The position numbers and the translations under genes were made by a program. From assembly GCF_963259705.1 (NCBI RefSeq), contig NC_081853.1:3109019-3173018 (forward strand): a stretch of 64,000 nucleotides of DNA, in the 5' to 3' direction. This DNA comes from Myotis daubentonii (taxonomy: Eukaryota; Chordata; Mammalia; Chiroptera; Vespertilionidae). Position 1 is the stretch's first letter, and each line of letters opens with the position of its first letter. Below the pieces are notes generated by a model. It was not told the origin of the DNA. It did no database searches and saw only the letters and a program-made list of their open reading frames with translations. Of this stretch, positions 21,834-31,534 are shown in pieces.

Positions 21834-22030
21834 CAGGGACGGGCCAACGCTTTCTGTGAAGGGCCGGGGAGATGGGGAGTATTTTAGGCTCCGTGGGCCA
21901 CACGGTCTCTGTAGCAACAGCTTCGCTCCGCGTGGTCCGGGGAAGCGCGTGGGAAGTGTTCGAAGTGGGAGGGCTTGGTCCTGCGGCCAGTTGTCAGCCC
22001 CGCTGTGCTGAGCTCCGCGCCTGAGCACAA
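21834..22030 (+). mobile_element. hAT-type fossil ('aagggcc...ttttaggct' family)
   Basis: The stretch cgggccaacgctttctgtga, agggccggggagatgg, ttttaggctccgtgggccac, acggtctctgtagcaac parallels a common mammalian DNA-transposon fossil (GGCAAACTTTTTCTGTAAAGGGCC...GGCTTTGTGGGCCATACGGTC). The 3' portion is diverged. I cannot give the family name. Confidence 0.6.
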
Positions 22031-23509
22031 GCAGCCACAACTCCTACACATGCAGTTGGTGACCTTTTAAAGCAAACTTGAGTTCTTCTAGTTAAAAAGA
22101 TCTATGAGAGTAAAATACTGACGAAGTCACACTGGGAAAGCACTGGGAATCTCACCTGTTGCAACGGGAGATCTCGCCTGAGTGATGTTCTTTTAACCAC
22201 GCCAGGCCTCTGGAGAGGCGGGCTCCATCGACAGAACGGACAGCTCACATCCAGGCCTGGGAGCGCTGGGGGCTCTCCAGCCTCCTGGCGTGCTACAGAG
22301 GCGGGAGGAGACCTTATCCGCTACCTGCTGTCCGTTCTCTGGTGTCCCCTGCTCGCCCGCAGCTCTGCTGGTCCGCGTCCACCTGGGACACTGGTCTGAG
22401 ACCATCACCAGGACAGGGGCCTGCAGCCCTTCTCCCAGTGCCTGCTGTCTGTGCGAGGGCAGGAGAAGGACCAAGGGGACAGAGCAGGGGCCAGTGGAGG
22501 GCGGCTGGGAGTGTCAGGACCGGGAGTCAGGAGGAAGCTGGAGGGGGACACGAGCAGGCCGGACCCCTCCTCCCCAGGTCCGCGTGACTTTTTCCTAAGT
22601 TTTGAAAACTCCATTTAGGTTACATTATATTAAGGAACATATGTTTAAATACAGCTCCACTTTACCGAGTGGCCACTCCCTTAAGTCCCCGAAACTGTCG
22701 CAGAAGCTCTAAGAAAACAGGAATGACCAAGCGGCGCTAAGGAGGCCGACAACCATTCCTGTGCCCCTTCTGCAGCGGCTGCAGGCCGAGCACCACTCTT
22801 GAGGCCACGCCTGGGTCCGGGTCAGGTCCGTTTTACAGAGGAAGGAACTGAGCAGAATTCACACAGTGTTTCCCAGGTAGGAAGCCCATATAGAGTGAGA
22901 TCGCATAGCGGAGGATGTCAGTGCTTCTCTAGCCATTACCCCTGTGGCTCCCAGATGTGCTCAGCACAGACGGGAGGTGTTGAGGGAAGAGCAGAGTGAA
23001 GCTGCGGACAGCGATGTCCTGGACGTTGGCGAGGACGGTTTCCCTGCCTTCCCTTTGTTTTTCCGGGCTGCATTTAACGTTGCAGCGGCGTTTGCTTTCG
23101 TATGAACTGATTGGAAACGGAGATTGGAACTGAGAACAGAGTGTGCGCGCCTCACCTGCAAGCCCTCCCAGGCCTGGCTGTCTGTTTGGAACAAGTCAAG
23201 CCCTCACTTCCCAGCAAGAGAAGAGTCAGACCCAAAGTCCAGAGGCCTGAAACCATATTCAGATTGTCCAGCCGCACAAACGCAAGTTCTCAATTACTTA
23301 TTCATCAGTGATTTCACAGCTGAAGGAAAAGCTCTCAGGCATGGAGAGTTTCAAATTCAGTTTCCTCAAAGGCCCTTCCATCGAAGGCCCAGGTGACAGA
23401 CCTGTTCTCTTCCTCACTCAGCACATGTCCTGTGGCTCCAACACCAGGGCAGGCAGTGGGGCTCGAACGTGAAGAAGTGAGCCTCCCACCTCTGCTGGAA
23501 GGGCTTGCA
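22031..23509. other. Unassigned sequence with a MIR-like piece near 22800-22960
   Basis: 'gttttacagaggaaggaactgag' near 22832 followed by 'cacacagtgtttcccaggtagg' suggests a degraded MIR. Otherwise nothing is recognised. Confidence 0.4.
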
Positions 23510-23529
23510 GGGGGGGGGGGGGGGGGGGG
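23510..23529. repeat. Poly-G run (G20)
   Basis: Twenty consecutive G directly precede the 59-bp tandem repeat. The length is error-prone in sequencing and the run is quadruplex-capable. Confidence 0.95.
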
Positions 23530-23706
23530 CTGGGACACGGAGTGGGACCAGGGGGTGGATGCCAGGGCAGCAGCAGGGAGTTGGGGGGCTGGGACACGGA
23601 GTGGGACCAGGGGGTGGATGCCAGGGCAGCAGCAGGGAGTGAGGGGGCTGGGACACGGAGTGGGACCAGGGGGTGGATGCCAGGGCAGCAGCAGGGAGTA
23701 GGCGGG
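23530..23706. repeat. 59-bp minisatellite, 3 copies plus a partial
   Basis: Copies start at 23530, 23589 and 23648 (CTGGGACACGGAGTGGGACC...GCAGCAGCAGGGAGT), with a decayed start at 23707. The copies are almost identical, so the expansion is recent. Confidence 0.97.
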
Positions 23707-23729
23707 GCTGGGAAAGGAGCCAGTCTGAC

Positions 23730-24187
23730 TCTGGTGCCCCCTTCTCTTCGATGAGCTCCCTGCGCCCACAAGGCAGGCCTAGGCATGGGGAGGGCACCCT
23801 CTTTGCTCAGTGCCTCATTAAAAGGTGAAAAAGAATCTGGTTTCTAAGAACCCCCTTTGAATGCAGCTGATGTTCATTTTGTTTTGAAAAACAAATGCTT
23901 CCTAAAGGCCGAAATGTTCCCGTTTGAAGCCAGATGAGAACACACAGCCATCACTCCCTCAACTGTCTTATTCTAGCGACACTGTCCTTGTCGTTAGAAT
24001 GTGACTCCCAGTTGTCACAGTGACTCCCAGACGTGGTTGAGTGCTGCCTGGTGGCACCAAGGGACCAGGGAAGCGGGTGTCCTGCGCGCCAGCCCCAGGG
24101 GCCCCACGGCGCCCTGCAGGGCACTCGCTGGGAAAGCAGGCCAGGCCGCCTGATGCCACTGAGGGTGGCTCCGAGACCTCAGCACAG
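23730..24187. other. Unassigned sequence
   Basis: Nothing recognised between the two minisatellites. Confidence 0.5.
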
Positions 24188-24473
24188 TGCCAGCCCCACA
24201 GAGTCCAAGATGGCAACGGCTCTGCCTCCATCCACAGCCCAATGCCAGCCCCACAGAGTTCAAGATGGCAACAGCTCTGCCTCCATCCACAGCCCAATGC
24301 CAGCCCCACAGAGTTCAAGATGGCAACAGCTCTGCCTCCATCCACAGCCCAATGCCAGCCCCACAGAGTTCAAGATGGCAACGGCTCTGCCTACATCCAC
24401 AGCCCAATGTCAGCCCCACAGAGTCCAAGATGGCAACGGCTCTGCCTCCATCCACAGCCCAATGTCAGCCCCT
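24188..24473. repeat. 55-bp minisatellite, about 5.2 copies
   Basis: The unit starts TGCCAGCCCCACAGAGT and ends CCACAGCCCAA. Copies start at 24188, 24243, 24298, 24353 and 24408, with a partial at 24463. Because 55 is not a multiple of three, each frame opens through the array, which explains the overlapping frames of 107-175 codons here. Single-base variants (acggc/acagc, tacatcc/tccatcc) distinguish the copies. Confidence 0.97.
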
Positions 24474-25687
24474 CGGGCCTTTGCAAATAGCTGTGCTCTG
24501 GGCCTCATAACACAGAGAGCAAGGCAGACCGAGTTACTCCCTGTGGAGCTGACAGTCTAGCGAGGGAGCTGGACGCTGAGCACCGCCTGCGGAGTTTATC
24601 TTTGAAATAAGCCTGAAATTGGAAGAAGGGTCAGTGAGGCCAAGGACTGGAAGGAAGGGGCTATGGGTGGGGGTTGGGTAAGCAATTGTAGTAAGAGCAG
24701 AGGTAGAGGGATCCACAAACAGTGAGTGTGGCTAGGCCACCTGAGCAGGAATTACACAGGCTACTTCCTCCCGGGTCAGGAGAGAGGGTGAAGCGGAGTT
24801 TTCTAAGCAGCCCAGAGATCCTGTTCAACCTCCAAGGCCCAGCTAAAAGGCCCCTGGTTCCCCTCCTCCCTTGGTCTGTTGCATCAGAGCAGACCTTCTC
24901 ATGTTCAAACAGGCTTCATTTCTACCGTCATTAGCTAGGGACACAATTACATGTAGTTTCAGAGCTTGCTGTGAATTTAAATCATCAGGATGTGGCCTCT
25001 TGCGAGCCCCCACACCACATCCTAACTCCCTTTGTTTCTCTTGCTCCGGGCCCCTGTTTTCCCCAGGGCGTTGGAGAGAAGATCTAGGCTGGCAAGGGTA
25101 TTTCCCCCTTCCCTCTTCTTACCGAGCTCTGGAGCCACTGCTTTCGCTCTGCCCTGTAGGTGGGCTGCTGAGGGCACAGAGCCCCCGTGGAGAGCAAGGA
25201 GCTCCCGGAGGCAGGAGCCGGAGTGCAGACAGCTCAGAACCGGTAAGCAGGGCTGTTTGCTTTCAGTGGTTCAACAGACAATCCCCTCTCTTGCCTCATT
25301 AGGGAAGCTCACATTTCATTCATAAGCAATGTTCTAGGCATGGGATCGGGTGTGGTGGGCGCTTTTGACGCCTTCAGGACAGCTTATGGCCTTAGGGTGC
25401 GTGCAGACTAGGGGGCGTGGCACCACCCCATTGGGCTGCATTCCTTGGAAAAGAGAACCCTCCGCGGAGGGGTGTGCGGGAAAGGGGAGTCCCCTCCAGG
25501 CTCGGCTCCGCACACAGTTCACTAGAAAAGCTACACGCAAAACAACTAACCAGCTCGGTCATGAACACGAATCGATACAAAGGAATGTTTCCCATTGAAC
25601 TTTGGCAAAAATGGGGGCCAATGCGGTTCTAGCAAAGTCTGCCTGTTTGACTACCTTAACGGGCCTTGGCCAGAGGGCATCCTTTTC
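24474..25687. other. Unassigned sequence
   Basis: No gene or named repeat is supported. Confidence 0.5.
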
Positions 25688-25695
25688 CTATAGGG

Positions 25696-25907
25696 CAGCG
25701 GTTCTCAACCTGTGGGTCGTGACCCCTTTGGCAGTCGAACGACCCTTTCCCAGGGGTCGCCTAAGACCATCCTGCATATCAGATATTTACATGACGATTC
25801 ATAACAGTAGCAACATTACCGTTATGAAGTAGCAACCGAAATAATGTTATGGTTGGGTCACAACATGAGGAACTGTATTTAAAGGGCCAGAAGGTTGAGA
25901 ACCACTG
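25696..25907 (+). mobile_element. SPIN non-autonomous hAT element (Space Invaders family)
   Basis: It opens CAGCGGTTCTCAACCTGTGG and closes AAGGTTGAGAACCACTG. In between are GGGGTCGCCTAAGACCATCC, TGCATATCAGATATTTACAT and TTCATAACAGTAGCAACATT, as in the SPIN non-autonomous consensus known from bats, opossum, tenrec, frog and lizard. Length is 212 bp. The target duplications are CTATAGGG (25688-25695) and CTCTAGGG (25908-25915), one mismatch and close to the hAT nTCTAGAn preference. It has no coding capacity. SPIN is established in the literature as horizontally transferred between tetrapods. Confidence 0.95.
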
Positions 25908-25915
25908 CTCTAGGG

Positions 25916-26106
25916 TATCCTTCCATGGTTTCCGGGTTGCTTTCTGCAACCTCAGGTTATTGGCAATTACCTGTTATGCCTGAATCAATAAGACTGAAAG
26001 TAGGATTTCTGAGTCTGTTTTATTGACTAGTAACAACGAATCTTTTTTATCACTCACTCACTCTCTAATTGCTTTACTCATTCCATAAATGTTTCACGAG
26101 CAGCTA
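25916..26106. other. Unassigned spacer
   Basis: Nothing recognised. Confidence 0.5.
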
Positions 26107-26697
26107 TGCATTAGTTTCCTATTGCTGCTGTACGAAATTACCACAAACTTAGTGACTTATGTGAGAAATGCTCACCTGTCCAAATTCAAATAACGGACTC
26201 AGAGACATGAAACATGGCAAGATGAGACCTTCAATGCGGCCTTGCCAGAGCGGTGCCCGTGGGCAGCACACTCAGAGCGGTGGCCACAGGCTACTTACCT
26301 CTGGGGCGCGGGAGTCCCTCCTCCGGTTCCTCAGTGGCTGAGGACTACGGAGTTCACAGTTTTCCCATATGTCGCCTAGACCTTGTTGTCTCCTATGGGG
26401 TTATTTTTAAAAAATGGCTGAGGCCTTTTCTAGTTGTCTCCACCTCTCCTTGTTTAGTTGTGGTAAACAGATCTTCCTGGAAAGTGTGTTGTGGGTCACA
26501 CACAGCTCTTTGTTCTTATATCCTCTCCCGTCCTCCCTACATTCTGTTTGCCCTGGGAAAATTCAGAAACCGTTTCCATTACACATTGACTATGCTGAAG
26601 CTGGATCACAGAGGCCTATTTCCTACACTTAAAACAACACAAATGTACAAATTTACAGTTTTGGAGGTCAGAAGTCCAAAATCCATCACACTGGTGT
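26107..26697 (-). mobile_element. MLT1-type LTR, reverse, split by a solo ERV LTR
   Basis: The left part (26107-26159) reads TTAGTTTCCTATTGCTGCTG through 'ccacaaacttagtgactta'. The right part (26628-26697) resumes CTTAAAACAACACAAATG, TTTTGGAGGTCAGAAGTCC. The two halves join into one MLT1 3' region if the 468-bp LTR at 26160-26627 and one CTTA are removed. Confidence 0.85.
26160..26627 (-). mobile_element. Solo ERV LTR with 4-bp target duplication
   Basis: It begins TGTGAGAAATGCTCACC and ends TATTTCCTACA, with CTTA duplicated at 26156-26159 and 26628-26631 in host MLT1 sequence. TG...CA ends and a 4-bp duplication fit a gammaretrovirus-like (ERV1) integrase. On the minus strand it starts TGTAGGAAATAGG, has GGATATAAG as a possible TATA, and ends ATTTCTCACA, so the reverse orientation is favoured. 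No internal provirus remains, so recombination between LTRs is inferred. Confidence 0.8.
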
Positions 26698-26925
26698 GGA
26701 ACCCGAGAAGAAAGATTCATTTGATGTGAACATTCAAGGAATTCATCTGCTGAGAAGGACTGTCCATGGTCAACAGATGGCCCAAATTTCATACATCATG
26801 AGAGCCTCCCAGCCCTCTGCCAGGGGCTCTCCAGGGCTCTGCAGACTGGGAAGGGCTTGAGATGAGGTGCTCTCTCGCATACGCTGCAGCTTCTTTCTGC
26901 TCAAACAAATGCTGTTTATTATTTA
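26698..26925. other. Unassigned insertion or spacer
   Basis: 228 bp not belonging to the flanking MLT1 and not identified. Confidence 0.4.
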
Positions 26926-27226
26926 CTAGAGGCCCGCCTCGCGGGACCCAGCGTCAAGTCCCCGCCCACCTGCCGGTGCGCCTGCCTGCAGGTGCTGCAG
27001 CCCCACCCACCTTGAAGACAGCTGTGGATGGAGATAAGAATAGTTTCCTGCCCTCACCTTTCCTTCTCAGGAGCACTTCAATTGACCTCCGTTGGAAGAT
27101 GAGAATTGAACAGAGCAACACTTAATTGTTCCCATGAAGCAATCATCTGACGTTCAGCAGGTGGCTTTTGGCATTTGGTCGTGATGGCGTGACGGCGTCA
27201 TGGCCATGGGATTTTTATAATAGAGA
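26926..27226 (-). mobile_element. Helitron of a second family, reverse orientation
   Basis: The left end is the reverse complement of a Helitron 3' terminus. CTAG (26926-26929, A before it) is followed by AGGCCCGCCTCGCGGGACC, in which CCCGC-CTC-GCGGG forms the terminal hairpin. The right end, ATAATAGAGA, reads TCTCTATTAT on the minus strand, a plausible 5' terminus, though the expected flanking T is A. No coding capacity. Confidence 0.6.
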
Positions 27227-27231
27227 ATAAA

Positions 27232-27410
27232 ATCTAGTATTAATTTTGGTTTGCACTGGGCTTAATTCAAGGTGATGGCAGGGCTGCGGTCCTGTGGACA
27301 CCCAGGGAAGAAGTCTCCTTGCCTCTCCCACCTCCCAAGGCTCCCGCAGTCCTTGGCTCATGAGTTGGCTTCATTCTCTCCCTTTGAAGAGTTCTCTCCA
27401 AGGTGCACAA
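27232..27410 (-). mobile_element. MLT1-type LTR fragment, reverse
   Basis: CACTGGGCTTAATTCAAGG, then tggcagggctgcggtcctg and cgcagtccttggctcatgag, match the middle of a reversed MLT1. It partly repeats the MLT1 segment that ends at 26697, so it may be a separate copy. Confidence 0.7.
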
Positions 27411-27859
27411 AAGACAGCTGCTTGTGGTCCCTGATTTGCATGCTCCCAACGCCGTGAGCCATAAGGCAATGCCAGTTCTTCAGTTGGACACTATACAATT
27501 CAAGATGTTCATTCTGAGTCACATGCTCATTCCTGGACCAAACACGGTGGCCTGGGAATGGACTATGATGATGGCTGGCTGGAGTCAGGTACCCCTGCTC
27601 GCTGGAGACTTGCAGCCCTGGCAGCCCTTTCCAGTTCCTGATTTCAGCTGGTGAGTGGTTTCCCTGTGGAGGAGGGGAAGTGCAGGGCAGACAAAAACTC
27701 GCATGCCTGGTGCCGCCTTCACCCCTCTGGCCTGGATTTCTACCAGCCAGGCTCAGACCATTTTCTCACTGCTTCATGTTAGGTCATTCTTCCCCTAGCA
27801 GCCAGTGCGATTTCTCTGAAGCATACTGAGCTATGCCTCTTCTGTGCTTCCACTCCCTG
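27411..27859. other. Unassigned sequence
   Basis: Nothing recognised. Confidence 0.5.
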
Positions 27860-28285
27860 TGATAGGCTGAACAATGCCCTCACACACTGTCCCTTTAGTA
27901 ATCCGCCACCCCAGAGTCTGCTAATGTAATTAAGGGGAGGATCTTGAGATTATCCTGGAACATCCGAGTGGTCCCAGTGCGATCACAGCGTCTTCACAGA
28001 GGGAGGAAGAAGATGGAAAGGGGAGACTGCTGAGGAACAGAAGCATTGCTGCGGGGGGCATCTGGGCGAAGGTGTGCCCGCCAGCAGCTCCCAGAAACAG
28101 GAAGCCAGGAGCACACCCTGTCCTCCGAGCTGCTGGAGCAACCAGCCCTGCCAACACCTGGGTTTCAACCCTTAAAGCTCATTTCAGATTTTGGCCTAAT
28201 TGTTTGTAAGATAATAAACGTGGTTGTTTTAAACCACTAAGTTTCTGATAAATTGATATTTTAGAAATAGGAACCTAATGTAACT
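27860..28285 (+). mobile_element. MLT1-type LTR, forward
   Basis: Motifs in MLT1 order: gataggctgaacaatgccct, taatgtaattaaggggagg, atcttgagattatcctggaa, catccgagtggtcccagtgc, agcacaccctgtcctcc, tgttttaaaccactaagtt and a terminal 'aggaacctaatgta'. Confidence 0.8.
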
Positions 28286-28707
28286 CTAATAGTTGTTTAT
28301 TACCGTTAGAATAGAACCCAAATTTTAAATTCCTTACCACTGCTGATGAGGCAATGTTGCTGGCACGCCCCAAGCCTGCACCCTCCTTCTGCGCCCAGTG
28401 AAACGGCAGCCAGGAGCCAAATGCAGCTACTGAGCATGCAGAATATGGCTAGTGCAGCTGAGGAGTTGAATCCTAAAATAAAATAAAATTTTAATTAATT
28501 GCCATTTTAACTTCAAAACTGGAGCAGTATGCAATATTACTTCTTTGAAGCACAAGTTTATTAGTGTGGTAAGGTTAGATTTTACTTTGTGTATTGAAAA
28601 TTTAGCATCCAATTTGAGATATCTTTCAAGTATAAAATGCATGCTGCATTTTGAAGGCTAAGTTTGAAAAATGTGACACATCTCATTAATAATTCTATTA
28701 TTAATTA
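28286..28707. other. Unassigned sequence
   Basis: AT-rich from 28440 with nothing recognised. Confidence 0.5.
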
Positions 28708-29501
28708 CCAGAGGCCCAGTGCACGAAATTTGTGTATGGGGGATGGGGTGTCCCTCAGCCTGGCCTGCACCCTCTCCAATCTGGGATCCCTTGGGGGATG
28801 TCCGACTGCCCAGGGATCGGGCCTAAATGGGCAGTCGGACATCCTTCTCACAATCTAGGACTGCTGGATCCTAACCACTAGCCTGCCTGCCTGCCTAGTT
28901 GCCCCTAACCGCTTCTCCTGCCTGCCTGATTGCCCCCTAACTGCCTCTGCCTGCTGGCTTGATCGCCCCCTAACCGCTCCCCTGCTGGCCTGATCGCCCC
29001 CAACTGCCCTCCCCTGCCAGCCTGTTCACTCCTAACTTCCCTCCCCTGCCGGCCTGGTTGCCCCTAACTGCCCTCCCCTGCAGGCCTGGTCCCCCTACAA
29101 CTGCTCCCCCTGCCAGCCTGGTCGCCCCCAACCGCCCCCCCCTGCCAGCCTGGTTGCTCCCAACTTCCCCCCTGCCAGCCTGGTCACCCCCAACTGCCCC
29201 CCTGCCAGCCTGGTCACCCCACGCAGACTGCTGTTCAATCATTTGGTCATCCCTCACTAACCCCCCTGCCGGCCTGGTCACCCCATGCAGCCTGCTGCTC
29301 AGTCGTTTGGTCATCCCTCGGGCCAGCCCTGGGTGGCTGGGGGGCTTAGGGGACTGGGCGCTGCCATCTTGTGGCTGTGGGCACTGCCATATTTGAGGGC
29401 ATGGCAGTCAATTTGCATATTTCCTCTTTATTGGCTTGGGTGCCGCCATCTTTGTGACGGTGTGAGGGTCAATTAGCATATTCCTTCTTTATTAGATAGG
29501 A
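28708..29501 (-). mobile_element. Helitron with internal minisatellite, reverse orientation
   Basis: Left end CCAGAGGCCCAGTGCACGAA is the reversed HeliBat 3' terminus, with CTAG decayed to CCAG. Right end AATTAGCATATTCC...TTTATTAGATAGGA is the reversed 5' terminus, followed by T (29502). The interior (28880-29290) is a degenerate array of units around CTGCCAGCCTGGTCGCCCC, about 30-40 bp each. It lacks any Rep/helicase reading frame. Confidence 0.88.
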
Positions 29502-29635
29502 TTAGTGGCTATGTGGTAACTACTAATTTGTACTTCGTAGTTCCTTCACCTTTTTCACCCAGTCCCCAAACCTCTGCCACCTGACAACCATTAGTTTGTT
29601 CATTGTATCTATTAGTGTGTTTCTGTATTGTTTAT

Positions 29636-29821
29636 TCATTCATTTTGCTCTTTAAATTTCTCATATAAGTAAATCATACGGTATTTGTCTTTCTCTGTCT
29701 GACTTATTTCAATTAGCATAATCTGCTCTGGCTCCATCCATGTTGTCACAAATGGTACGATTTCATTCTTTTTTAATGCCGAGCGATATTCCATTGTTCG
29801 ACATTGTCTTTGTCCAATCAT
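29636..29821 (-). pseudogene. L1-A ORF2p extreme C-terminus relic
   Basis: The 61-codon open frame contains MEYRSALKKNEIVPFVTTWM and then ISQTEKDKYRM, the standard C-terminal tail of L1 ORF2 protein. The upstream coding part is frameshifted. No product expected. Confidence 0.85.
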
Positions 29822-30267
29822 CTATTCATGGGCACTTAGGTTGCCTCCATATCTTGGCTATTGAAAATAATTCTTCAATGAACATAGGGATGCATATGTC
29901 ATTTCAGATTCGTCTTTTTATTTTCTTCAAATAAAAACTGAGAAGTGGAATCTTGGGGTCATAAGGCAATTCTGTTTTTAAATTTTTGAGAATCTCCGTA
30001 TTGTTTTCCATAGTGACTGCACAAATCTTAATTCCCACCAACAGAGTACTAGGGATCCCTTTTCTCCACATCTTTGTCAACACTTGTTGTTTGTTGATTT
30101 ATTGATGATAGCCATTTTGACAGGTGTGAGGTGATAGCTCATTATGGTTTTAACTTGCATTTCTCTGATGATTAGTGACATTGAGCATAATTTTATATAT
30201 CTGTTGGCCATCTGTATATCCTCTTTGGTGGATATCTATTCTGGTTCTTTGACTATTTTTTAATTTG

Positions 30268-30268
<1 letters not shown>

Positions 30269-30314
<46 letters not shown>
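30269..30314. repeat. (TG)n microsatellite
   Basis: 23 TG repeats inside L1-A. Confidence 0.98.
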
Positions 30315-30316
<2 letters not shown>

Positions 30317-30377
30317 GTTATACAAGTTCTTTAGAAATGTTACATAGTAGCCCCTTATAAAATGTGTCATTGGGGAG

Positions 30378-30600
30378 CCCTGGCAAGCATTGCTCAGAGG
30401 TTACAGCATCAGCCCATGCACGGAAGAGTTGCAAGTTCCATTCCCAGTCAAGGACACATACTTGGGTTATAAGTTCAATCCCCACTCCTGGTCAGGGCAT
30501 ATGCTGGAGGCAACCAATTCATGTTTCTCTCTCACTTCAATGTTTTTCTCTCTCTCTCTTCCTCTGTCCTGCCTTCCACTCTCTCTAAAATCAATGGAAT
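30378..30600 (+). mobile_element. tRNA-derived SINE (Ves-like, old), forward
   Basis: GCCCTGGCAAGCATTGCTCA head, GTTGCAAGTTCCATTCCC B-box-like part, TGGTCAGGGCATATGCTGG, CAACCAATTCATGTTTCTCT and a CTCTCTCT body ending AAAATCAATGGAATT. More diverged than the other Ves copies. Confidence 0.85.
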
Positions 30601-30772
30601 TATTGTCGGTGAGGATTAACAACAAGAACAACAAATTATATCATTGGTGAAAATCTTCTCCCAATTGGTAGATTGTCTTCTTTTTTTTGTTGATGGTTTC
30701 CTTTGCTGTGCAAAAACCTTTAAGTTTGATATAGTACCATTAGTTTATATTTTCTTTTGTTTCTCCTGCCAG

Positions 30773-31153
30773 TTAGAGACCTGGTGCACAAAATTCATGC
30801 ATTTGTGGGGGGGTCCCTCAGGCTGGCCTGCGCCCTCTCGCAGTCCGGGAGCCCTCAGGTGATGTCTGACTGCCAGCTTAGGCCCACTCCCCATGAGGAG
30901 GAATGGGCCTAAGCCAGCAGTTATACATCCTTAGTGCTGCCACGGAGGCAGGAGAGGCTCCCGCCACTGCCGCTGTGCTTGCCAGCTGTGAGCCTGGCTT
31001 CTGGCTGAGCAGCGCTCCCCCTGTGGGAGCACACTGACTACCAGGGGGCAGCTTCTGTGTTGAGCATCTGCCCCCTGGTGCTCAATGTGCGTCATAGCAA
31101 CCGGTTGTTTCGCCATTTGGTCGATTTACATATTAGCCTTTTATTGCATAGGA
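30773..31153 (-). mobile_element. Helitron 1 of an abutting pair, reverse
   Basis: The reversed 3' terminus is TTAGAGACCTGGTGCACAAA and the reversed 5' terminus CATATTAGCCTTTTATTGCA followed by TAGGA. The central part has ACCAGGGGGCAGCTTCTG, the conserved HeliBat CACTGACCACCAGGGGGCAG block in reverse. The base before the left end is G, not A, consistent with mutation. Confidence 0.85.
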
Positions 31154-31534
31154 CTAGAGGCCTGGTGCACAAATTCGTGCACCACTGGGGTCCCTCGGCA
31201 TGGCCTGTGTCCTCTCACAATCTGGGACCCCTCGGGGGATGTTGGAGGCCTGTGCACGAATTCAGCCTGATCTCTGCAGGCCAGGCTGAGGGGCCCCACC
31301 GGTGCACAAATCCATGCACTGGGCCTCTAGTATGCATATAAGATCTTTGGTTAATCACTTCCTGCTGTCCCCCTTCCCCTCTTCCCCCATTCCCTCTGAG
31401 ATTCGTCAGTCTGTTCCATGTTTTCATGCCTGTGCATTGAGCGTCTGCTCCCTGGTGGTCAGTGTGTATCATAGCTACTGGTCAAACGGTCAAGTGGTCG
31501 AATGATAGCTTAGGCTTTTATATATATAGATAGA
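31154..31534 (-). mobile_element. Helitron 2, inserted exactly at Helitron 1's terminus
   Basis: The reversed 3' end is CTAGAGGCCTGGTGCACAAA directly after the terminal A of Helitron 1 (31153). The reversed 5' end is GCTTAGGCTTTTATATATAT followed by AGATAGA with T at 31535. Both flanks obey the A|T rule. At 31300-31331 it contains a second, forward 3' terminus (CATGCACTGGGCCTCTAG). Between that and the 5' end lies a piece like L1 3'-UTR (31332-31425). Confidence 0.82.

Noticed and set aside
28880..29290. Possible CRISPR-like array of spaced repeats
   Set aside because: Mammalian DNA; units are degenerate and directly adjacent without unique spacers, inside a Helitron.
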